Of a DNA stretch of 11,274 nt, positions 1 through 4,947 are shown in pieces. Position 1 is the stretch's first letter. The number at the start of each line of letters is the position of its first letter. The notes under the pieces were generated by a model. That model was not told the DNA's origin and did not search any database. It saw only the letters and a program-made list of their open reading frames with translations. A program made the position numbers and the translations under genes. The DNA lies in the NCBI GenBank assembly GCA_022821935.1, contig JAJECR010000093.1, positions 1 through 11,274 of the forward strand. Direction: 5' to 3'. The DNA is from Candidatus Latescibacterota bacterium. Its GTDB lineage: Bacteria; JAAXHH01.

Positions 1-2
1 TG

Positions 3-458
3 TTCGTGGTTACCCTTAGCGTTGAGGGCGGCCCCTCGGAGTCCGTCCCGGAGCCTCCGGTCGACGCACCGACGGTCGCATCGGACGACAAACCCATAGA
101 GGTGGGCTGGCGCGTCCTTGCCAGCCTCAACTACCGTACCGGCAAGCCGGGCGAGGAGTTGGCGGCACTCGATGGCAAATTCATCAAGGTCCCCGGATAT
201 ACGGTAACGCTTGAAGACTGGGCGTCCTCGGCGAAGGAATTCCTCCTCGTTCCCTATGTCGGCGCATGCATTCACGTGCCGCCTCCCCCGCCCAACCAGC
301 TCATCTACATCGAGATGGAAGGCGGCAAGTGGGCATTTTTGAACGGGTGGAATCCGGTGTGGGTCGAGGGCGTTCTCAAGATCGAGATGACCAAGAGCGT
401 GTACGGCTACGTCGGCTTCACCATCACCGGCAAGCGGGTCTATCCGTACGAGTACTGA
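3..458 (+). CDS. DUF3299 domain protein, 5' partial, of a Zrg-like metal ABC cluster
   Basis: The frame is open to the left edge. The first possible start is a GTG at 6, but the preceding codon is sense and the first residues (FVVTLS) look like the end of a signal peptide, so the true start is probably upstream. Numbered from the GTG, residues 34-150 form one compact domain with the DUF3299 hallmarks: a GW.VL opening, GY near 64, EFLLVPY at 78-84, and a GACIHVPPPPPNQ block at 86-98 with Cys88 and His90. The biochemical role of DUF3299 is not established. Family members are typically exported and sit beside a LolD-like ATPase and an FtsX-like permease in zinc-regulated clusters (V. cholerae zrg, P. 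aeruginosa PA4063-PA4066). The same two genes follow here after 99 bases. I infer an exported accessory protein of this transporter. Family call fairly firm; function inferred. Confidence 0.8.
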   Translation, partial: FVVTLSVEGGPSESVPEPPVDAPTVASDDKPIEVGWRVLASLNYRTGKPGEELAALDGKFIKVPGYTVTLEDWASSAKEFLLVPYVGACIHVPPPPPNQLIYIEMEGGKWAFLNGWNPVWVEGVLKIEMTKSVYGYVGFTITGKRVYPYEY

Positions 459-484
459 TCTGTCAGGCGGACACCTGCATGAAT

Positions 485-500
485 TGAGTGTGCGCACTCA
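485..500. repeat. Short inverted repeat between the DUF3299 and ATPase genes
   Basis: TGAGTG and CACTCA form a perfect 6-bp stem around the 4-base loop TGCG, 26 bases after the DUF3299 stop. It could be a small mRNA hairpin or an operator half. There is no T-run behind it, so it is not an intrinsic terminator. Confidence 0.35.
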
Positions 501-507
501 CTGAGCC

Positions 508-524
508 GAAAACCAGCGGTTTTC
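508..524. repeat. Perfect 7-bp inverted repeat upstream of the ATPase gene
   Basis: GAAAACC and GGTTTTC flank the three bases AGC, giving a symmetrical 17-base element 33 bases before the ATPase start. The symmetry would suit a dimeric repressor site or an intercistronic mRNA hairpin. It does not resemble the AT-rich Zur box well enough to name it. Confidence 0.4.
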
Positions 525-557
525 CGTGGAATTACGCTTCGCGTGGATATGCCATAG

Positions 558-1241
558 ATGAGCTTCACAGTCGACGTCAGACGCCTGCGCTTCCGCTACG
601 GTACAGGTCCATGGGTGCTGGATATCCCCGAACTGACTCTCGAGCAGGGGACAAGTGCGTTCCTGTACGGCCCCAGCGGCAGCGGCAAGACGACACTGCT
701 CGGCGTGCTGGCGGGGGTCCTGGAAGCGAACCAAGGCGAGGTCAAGGTGCTGGGCGAGGACCTCGCCTCACTCTCGGGCGCACAGCGAGACGGCTTCCGG
801 GCGGAGCACATCGGCTATGTCTTCCAGATGTTCAACCTCATCCCCTACCTGTCGGTGCTCGACAATATCACCCTTCCTGTGCGCATGAACGCCGCGCGCC
901 GGGCCCGGCTGAACGGCGAGGGTGTGAAGGAGACCGCCGCGCTGCTTGCCGACCACCTCCAGATTGGAGATCTGATGAAGAAGCCGGTGACCGAACTCTC
1001 GGTAGGCCAGCAGCAGCGGGTAGCGGCCTGCCGGGCGCTCATCGGGTCCCCGGAGCTCATCGTCGCCGATGAACCGACCTCCTCCCTGGACTTCGATCGC
1101 CGCGAGACCTTCCTTGAGCTGCTGTTCCAGGAATGTGAGCGTGCCGGCGCGACACTGGTGTTCGTGAGCCACGACCGCACCCTGGAGGGCATGTTCTCTC
1201 GCACTATCTCGCTCCCCGACATCAACAAGGCGGCGCAGTGA
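558..1241 (+). CDS. ABC transporter ATP-binding protein, LolD/MacB type
   Basis: This 227-residue nucleotide-binding subunit powers the FtsX-like permease encoded immediately downstream. All ABC motifs are visible in order: Walker A GPSGSGKTT at 38-46, Q-loop Gln90 in VFQMFNLIPYLSV, signature LSVGQ at 147-151 (Val in place of the first Gly of LSGGQ), Walker B LIVADE at 167-172 with D-loop SSLD, and switch His205 in VSHD. The FQ.FNLIP.L.V.DNI segment and the length of about 230 residues are typical of the LolD/MacB/FtsE group, which drives mechanotransmission or export rather than classical import. The ATG at 558 has only a weak TGGA leader, but no better start is close and translation may be coupled to the operon. 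The stop TGA overlaps the permease ATG by one base, indicating translational coupling. Context suggests a Zrg-type zinc-linked transporter. Family certain, substrate inferred. Confidence 0.93.
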   Translation: MSFTVDVRRLRFRYGTGPWVLDIPELTLEQGTSAFLYGPSGSGKTTLLGVLAGVLEANQGEVKVLGEDLASLSGAQRDGFRAEHIGYVFQMFNLIPYLSVLDNITLPVRMNAARRARLNGEGVKETAALLADHLQIGDLMKKPVTELSVGQQQRVAACRALIGSPELIVADEPTSSLDFDRRETFLELLFQECERAGATLVFVSHDRTLEGMFSRTISLPDINKAAQ

Positions 1242-2863
1242 TGCTGGTATTGGACCTTGCGCTCAAGTCGCTCCGCAACCGCGCCTTCAGCACCTCGCTC
1301 ACGGTGGGCTCCATCGCCCTCAGCGTCGCCCTCCTGGTCGGCGTCGAGAACGTGCGCATGGGCACACGCGAGAGCTTCTCAAACACAATCAGCCAGACCG
1401 ATCTGATCGTGGGTACCAAGGGCGGCACGATTCAGCTGCTGCTGTATTCGGTTTTCGGCATGGGGGCGCCGACGGAGAACGTTTCGTGGGAGGCCTACAG
1501 GCAGTGGGCTGAGCACCCCGCGGTCGCGTGGACCATTCCATACAGCCTGGGGGACAGCCACAGAGGTTTCCGGGTCATCGGCACGAACGAGGACTTCTAC
1601 CGCCACTACCGCTACCGAGGAGGCCAGGAGATCGCGCTGGCGGAGGGCAGGGTGAACGAGGAATTACTCGACGTGACCCTAGGCGCGGACGTGGCTGCCG
1701 AGCTGAACTATGCGCTGGGCGACGAGATAGTGGTGACGCACGGGCTCGGCGAGGTGGGTTTCGTGGACCACAGCCACATGCCCTTCACGGTCGTGGGTGT
1801 CCTCGCCAAGACGTTCACTCCCGTTGACCGAGCCATCTACGTGACCCTCGAGGGCATGGAAGCTATCCACCTGGAGGAAGGTGCCTCGACGGGGTCTGAC
1901 GATGGCCAAGCCCACGAGTCGGACGACGGTCATGCCCACGAGACGGAAGCGGCCCCCGCTGACGACGGCCATGCCCACGACGGCCATGTTCATGAGGAGG
2001 CGGAATCAGCCCCCGCGGACGACGGCCATGCCCACGAGATGGACGACGGCCACGCCCACGAGGAGTCGGAATCAGTCCCAGCAGATGACGGCCACGCTCA
2101 CGAGGCGGCGGAATCAGCCCCCGCAGACGACGGCCACGCCCACGAGTCGGACGACGGTCACGTCCACGAGACGGAAGCGGCCCCCGCTGACGATGGCCAT
2201 GTCCATGAGACGGACGACGGTCACGCCCACGACGATGCGGGAGCAGCCCCATCAGACGATGGCCACGTCCACGACGCGGCGGTGGATTTGTCGATTGAGG
2301 ATGTCGAAGTCACGCAGGTGACGTCGTTCTTCGTGGGCTTGACCAGCCGCCGGGACGTGCTCCAGCTGCAGCGCCAGATCAACGACTTCGAGGACGAGCC
2401 AATGATGGCCGTGATCCCTGGAGTCGCCCTGAACGAGATGTGGCAGGGCCTGGGTTCCGCCGAGACCGGCCTCCGGCTGGTGACCATCTTCGTCGTGCTG
2501 GTGGGGCTGCTAGGCATGCTGGTCTCACTCTACACGTCGCTCGACGAGCGCCGCCGGGAGATGGCGATCCTGCGCGCCGTCGGGGCCGGCCCCAAACGGA
2601 TCGTCTCGCTGCTGGTGCTTGAGTCGGCATGCCTGGCCACGGCGGGTGCCATCGGCGGGCTGGCGCTGGTGTACGTGTTGCTCTCCGCCGGACAGTCCAT
2701 TGTCGAAGCGCAGACCGGGCTTTTCATTCCGATCCGGCCCCCCGGCTCCATCGAATTGCTCTACCTGTGCGCCGTGGTGACGGCCGGGTTCCTGATGGGC
2801 TTCGTGCCCGCGCTCAAGGCCTACCGCACCGCACTTCACGACGGGCTGGCGGTGCGGGTATAG
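1241..2863 (+). CDS. FtsX-like ABC permease with a large internal histidine-repeat domain
   Basis: A 540-residue inner-membrane permease of the MacB/FtsX topology: TM1 at about 16-36, a long extracytoplasmic domain, then TM2 (411-433), TM3 (454-481) and TM4 (506-526). The cytoplasmic motif DERRREMAILRAVGA after TM2 is characteristic of the family. Residues 220-345, inside the extracytoplasmic domain, are tandem DDGHAH/DDGHVH-type units separated by short Glu/Ala/Pro/Ser linkers and carry 23 histidines plus many acidic residues. The flanking domain resumes at VDLSIEDVEV, so the module is an insertion, not a tail. Such His/Asp-rich segments usually bind Zn, Ni or Cu. In known Zrg clusters a separate His-rich DUF2796 protein does that job, and none is visible here, though it could lie off the left edge. 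The ATG at 1241 is preferred over the GTG at 1238, since it shares its A with the stop codon of the ATPase gene. Metal binding and zinc specificity are inferred. Confidence 0.9.
   Translation: MLVLDLALKSLRNRAFSTSLTVGSIALSVALLVGVENVRMGTRESFSNTISQTDLIVGTKGGTIQLLLYSVFGMGAPTENVSWEAYRQWAEHPAVAWTIPYSLGDSHRGFRVIGTNEDFYRHYRYRGGQEIALAEGRVNEELLDVTLGADVAAELNYALGDEIVVTHGLGEVGFVDHSHMPFTVVGVLAKTFTPVDRAIYVTLEGMEAIHLEEGASTGSDDGQAHESDDGHAHETEAAPADDGHAHDGHVHEEAESAPADDGHAHEMDDGHAHEESESVPADDGHAHEAAESAPADDGHAHESDDGHVHETEAAPADDGHVHETDDGHAHDDAGAAPSDDGHVHDAAVDLSIEDVEVTQVTSFFVGLTSRRDVLQLQRQINDFEDEPMMAVIPGVALNEMWQGLGSAETGLRLVTIFVVLVGLLGMLVSLYTSLDERRREMAILRAVGAGPKRIVSLLVLESACLATAGAIGGLALVYVLLSAGQSIVEAQTGLFIPIRPPGSIELLYLCAVVTAGFLMGFVPALKAYRTALHDGLAVRV
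1898..2275 (+). repeat. Tandem repeats encoding DDGHAH-type metal-binding units
   Basis: About 378 bases encode eleven DDG units: ten DDGH(A/V)H, one DDGQAH, plus one extra GHVH. There is also a higher-order copy: about 60 bases starting at 1913 recur at 2141 with three mismatches, an offset of 228 bases or 76 codons. All spacing is in multiples of three, so unit number can change without breaking the frame. The pattern suggests expansion by slippage or unequal exchange. Confidence 0.9.
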
Positions 2864-3059
2864 GAAACTTTCGACTTGGCTCCGGGCGAGGCATGGGTTC
2901 TTGACGTCCGTGTAAGCTTATTCCTCTTATACAGATACCTCAGATCTGCCGGCGCAAGGTCACAGGACCACAGGTAGCAGGTGGACTCACCTTGAGTTGA
3001 CCTGTAGCGCAACCTGACCACCGCTGATTCAGCATCAACCCACTTTTTTATTTTCTCTG
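2864..3059. other. Intergenic control region between transporter operon and membrane protein/regulator pair
   Basis: No convincing gene lies in this stretch. It is richer in A and T towards its right end, with a T-rich run at about 3044-3054, and leads into a strong promoter. It carries an imperfect 12-bp dyad and a small GCTGA-T-TCAGC palindrome at 3023-3033. No hairpin directly followed by a T-run is visible, so the end of the transporter transcript is not marked by an obvious intrinsic terminator. Confidence 0.5.
2978..3004. repeat. Imperfect 12-bp inverted repeat in the intergenic region
   Basis: CAGGTGGACTCA and TGAGTTGACCTG match as inverted arms in 10 of 12 positions around a 3-base centre. 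It lies about 55 bases upstream of the -35 box of the next promoter. It could be a regulator binding site or a transcript-end hairpin of the preceding operon. No T-tract follows directly. Confidence 0.4.
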
Positions 3060-3088
3060 TTGACATTATATCATAATCACTCTATATT
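3060..3088 (+). promoter_or_regulatory. Sigma-70-type promoter for the membrane protein/regulator operon
   Basis: A perfect -35 box TTGACA (3060-3065) and the -10 box TATATT (3083-3088) are separated by exactly 17 bases. The expected transcript start near 3095 leaves a leader of about 40 bases before the ATG at 3135, which has a good ribosome-binding site. Local AT-richness supports the call. Confidence 0.8.
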
Positions 3089-3095
3089 TCAGAGT
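3079..3095. promoter_or_regulatory. Dyad overlapping the -10 box, possible operator
   Basis: ACTCT and AGAGT form a 5-bp inverted repeat with a 7-base centre, and together they cover the -10 box and the expected start site. A repressor bound here would block the promoter. The winged-helix regulator encoded second in this operon is the natural candidate for autoregulation. The arms are short, so this is suggestive only. Confidence 0.4.
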
Positions 3096-3134
3096 AATAA
3101 CTTTATAGTAGTTCTCATTAATGGAGAGGAAATC

Positions 3135-3704
3135 ATGACTGACATAGAAAAACTCAGGGAGGACCTGGCCTACGTCCGGGCCGTGGCGGACCGATCGGAA
3201 GGCGTTCCCTGCCGGTCCATCTACCTGCTCTGGGCTGCAATTGTCCTGTGCGGCTTCACGCTGGTTGATTTAGCCCCAAATCCGAGCTGGACAAACCTGT
3301 ATTGGCTCATAGCCCCACCGGCAGGTCTCGGGATCAGTCTCTGGGTCGGGGTGCGGGCGAGCTTGATTTCAGGGCAGTCTGATCGCCGGCTGGGAATTCG
3401 GATCATGTTGCACTGGCTGGCGTTCATGGTTGCGGGACTGCTTGGAGGGCTATTGGTTGCAGGGGATCATTTGAGTGGCGCCGGCGTGGGTTCGCTATGG
3501 GTCCTGCTGATCGCCCTGACCTATTTTCTCGCCGGTTTACACTTTGATCGTAGGCTTTTGCCGGTCGGCATCCTTGTAGGGCTCTGCTATCCCGTTACCA
3601 TCTTCGTGGTGGGATACGGATGGACGATATCGGGAATTGTAATTGCGGCGGCCCTCACGGCGCAGGCTTTTCTTGGATCGAGGAAACAGAATGCCGCCAT
3701 CTGA
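3135..3704 (+). CDS. Six-helix membrane protein paired with a winged-helix regulator
   Basis: A 189-residue integral membrane protein with a short soluble N-terminus (MTDIEKLREDLAYVRAVADRSEG) followed by about six hydrophobic helices at roughly 29-46, 53-75, 90-107, 116-136, 141-158 and 160-180. No enzymatic or transport motif is recognisable. Small membrane proteins of this kind are frequently encoded directly before a one-domain winged-helix regulator, as here, and the pair probably works together in sensing or as a regulated membrane component. The ATG at 3135 is chosen because GGAGAGG lies six bases upstream. A longer reading from the TTG at 3060 would start inside the -35 promoter box. 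Its end overlaps the regulator gene by 14 bases, indicating coupled translation. Existence is secure; function unknown. Confidence 0.85.
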   Translation: MTDIEKLREDLAYVRAVADRSEGVPCRSIYLLWAAIVLCGFTLVDLAPNPSWTNLYWLIAPPAGLGISLWVGVRASLISGQSDRRLGIRIMLHWLAFMVAGLLGGLLVAGDHLSGAGVGSLWVLLIALTYFLAGLHFDRRLLPVGILVGLCYPVTIFVVGYGWTISGIVIAAALTAQAFLGSRKQNAAI

Positions 3705-4017
3705 TCCGGACATATCGTCCCTGGACGAACTCGAAGCGCTGGCGGGCCTCCTCGAACACCGCGTGCGTCTGGCTATCTGCGTCCTGCTTTCGAAGCACGA
3801 CATGATGTCTTTCAGTCGGCTGAAGCAGGTACTCGATGAAAAGGATGGCAGTATCGGTACGCACCTTCGCAAGCTTGAGGACGCAGGATACCTGTCAATC
3901 GAGAAGACTTTCCGGGACCGGCGTCCGGTGACCTGGTATCAGCTCACCGAAGAAGGCAGGCGTCGCCTGAGGCTTCACGTGTCCAACTTGATGCGGCTGA
4001 TCGAACGGACATTATAG
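3691..4017 (+). CDS. Winged-helix transcriptional regulator (HTH_34-like, MarR/ArsR fold)
   Basis: A 108-residue, single-domain DNA-binding protein. After a short N-terminal segment, LEHRVRLAICVLLSKHD (21-37) is helix 1. MSFSRLKQVLDEKDGSIGTHLRKLEDAGYLSI (39-70) is the helix-turn-helix with its recognition helix. EKTFRDRRPVTWYQLTEEGRRRL (71-93) is the beta-wing and the start of the last helix. The F.ELK...-D..L..HLRKLE..GY pattern with a (K/R)RP.T.Y.LT..G wing is that of the PF13601-type winged-helix family, whose members usually act as homodimeric repressors. The ATG at 3691 follows an AGGA ribosome-binding site with six bases of spacing and lies within the end of the membrane-protein gene. 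No metal-binding Cys cluster is seen apart from Cys30. Likely target: its own promoter at 3060. Family confident, ligand unknown. Confidence 0.9.
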   Translation: MPPSDPDISSLDELEALAGLLEHRVRLAICVLLSKHDMMSFSRLKQVLDEKDGSIGTHLRKLEDAGYLSIEKTFRDRRPVTWYQLTEEGRRRLRLHVSNLMRLIERTL

Positions 4018-4140
4018 CATCATCGTCCCGATAATGGATGTCACTGGCAAACCGTGAAACATTGGATGACGATTCGAAGTCACAAACATCGGGTCGGGAA
4101 CCGGACGGCCCGTGTGGATCGCGCGAACGGGTTAATTACA

Positions 4141-4170
4141 TTGACATCCGCCGCCGCTTCAGCCTATATT
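4141..4170 (+). promoter_or_regulatory. Promoter of the tRNA-Ser pair
   Basis: TTGACA (4141-4146) and TATATT (4165-4170) are 18 bases apart. They lie 12 bases before the first nucleotide of the mature tRNA-Ser(TGA). A GC-rich discriminator (GGCAGCC) follows, as is common for stable-RNA promoters subject to stringent control. Confidence 0.75.
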
Positions 4171-4182
4171 GGCAGCCTGTCG

Positions 4183-4269
4183 GGTGGGGTGTCTGAGTGG
4201 CCGAAAGAGACGGTCTTGAAAACCGTTGTACCTTTGCGGGTACCGTGGGTTCGAATCCCACCCCCACCG
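4183..4269 (+). tRNA. tRNA-Ser (anticodon TGA)
   Basis: The full cloverleaf can be drawn. The acceptor stem is GGTGGGG paired with CCCCACC (4262-4268), with discriminator G4269. The anticodon stem ACGGT/ACCGT holds loop CTTGAAA with anticodon TGA at 4217-4219. The long class II variable arm has stem GTACC/GGTAC. The T arm is GTGGG-TTCGAAT-CCCAC. The long variable arm and G discriminator are serine identity features. It reads UCN codons, chiefly UCA. No CCA is encoded, so the tail must be added by tRNA nucleotidyltransferase. Confidence 0.97.
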
Positions 4270-4292
4270 TCCAGCGGTGCAGAAATCTCTTG

Positions 4293-4380
4293 GGAGAGGT
4301 GCGAGAGTGGCTGAATCGGATCGCCTGCTAAGCGATTGTGGGTCAAAAACCTACCGAGGGTTCGAATCCCTCCCTCTCCG
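4293..4380 (+). tRNA. tRNA-Ser (anticodon GCT)
   Basis: The acceptor stem GGAGAGG (4293-4299) pairs with CCTCTCC (4373-4379), with discriminator G4380. The anticodon stem ATCGC/GCGAT holds loop CTGCTAA with anticodon GCT at 4327-4329. A long variable arm and T arm GAGGG-TTCGAAT-CCCTC complete a class II serine tRNA. It reads AGC and AGU codons. It starts 23 bases after the first tRNA and very likely shares its transcript. The CCA end is not encoded. Confidence 0.97.
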
Positions 4381-4476
4381 TTAGACAGTTTGTCATGACT
4401 CCCCGGCCATTAGGTCGCGGATTCTCCCGCCAACGGACGTGTCGCTCTACCCCTTCGTACGCCAGGAGCAACCCAC

Positions 4477-4941
4477 ATGAAATACCAGTTGAAGCGTATC
4501 GACACGTGGTCCGCGGTCAAGATCGCCTTTCTCATCGCCGGCGTGGTGGGATTCGTGGTCGGTGCCCTGTATGCCGTGATACTCACGGTCATGGCCGGTT
4601 TCATGGACATGGCGGGATTGTCGGGTGACATGCCCGATCCGGGGGGATTCTTCGTGGGTGCCGCGGGCTTCATCGCGGTCGTGGTCTGGATCGTCCTGAC
4701 CATCCTGTACGCCGTGCTTGGCGCCCTGGTAGTCGCCCTGGCCACCTGGCTGTATAATCTGCTGGCCGGAGCGCTGGGCGGAGTGACCATGACCCTCGAG
4801 ACCGAGCCGGTCGCCGCTCCGGCAGCGGCTTCCGCATCTTCGGGCGCGGCACCTCCCGCACCACCGGCCGCCACGCCTCCTGCTTCCGACGCTTCGACCG
4901 CGGCGCAGGATGCCTCCGGTCCAGATCCCCAGTCGACATAA
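4477..4941 (+). CDS. Small DUF3566-like membrane protein with Ala/Pro-rich tail
   Basis: A 154-residue protein. The N-terminal KYQLKRIDTWSAVKIAFL resembles the conserved opening of DUF3566 (basic residue, (R/K)ID.WS..K..F). It is followed by two membrane segments at about 15-40 and 58-90, then an amphipathic stretch (ALATWLYNLLAGALGGVTM) and a low-complexity tail (about 107-154) of Ala, Pro, Ser and acidic residues that is probably disordered. DUF3566 has no established biochemical function; it is best known from Actinobacteria. The start at 4477 is supported by AGGAG eight bases upstream. The gene ends six bases before the gltX ATG, so the two are likely co-transcribed. The family match is from the N-terminal pattern only and could be a convergent resemblance. 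The gene itself is well supported. Confidence 0.78.
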   Translation: MKYQLKRIDTWSAVKIAFLIAGVVGFVVGALYAVILTVMAGFMDMAGLSGDMPDPGGFFVGAAGFIAVVVWIVLTILYAVLGALVVALATWLYNLLAGALGGVTMTLETEPVAAPAAASASSGAAPPAPPAATPPASDASTAAQDASGPDPQST

Positions 4942-4947
4942 CGACTC

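Noticed and set aside
1863..2252. Antisense frame across the His repeats giving an Arg/Gly/His-rich product
   Set aside because: It simply mirrors the tandem repeat on the coding strand and has no start context.
2901..2933. Possible promoter TTGACG...TATACA downstream of the permease
   Set aside because: The spacing of 21 bases is too long for a sigma-70 promoter and the much better promoter at 3060 explains expression of the next gene.
3060..3134. N-terminal extension of the membrane protein from TTG at 3060
   Set aside because: The TTG is part of the -35 box and the good ribosome-binding site serves the ATG at 3135.
4054..4314. Open frame running through tRNA-Ser(TGA)
   Set aside because: It overlaps a complete tRNA gene and its promoter; tRNA structure is decisive.
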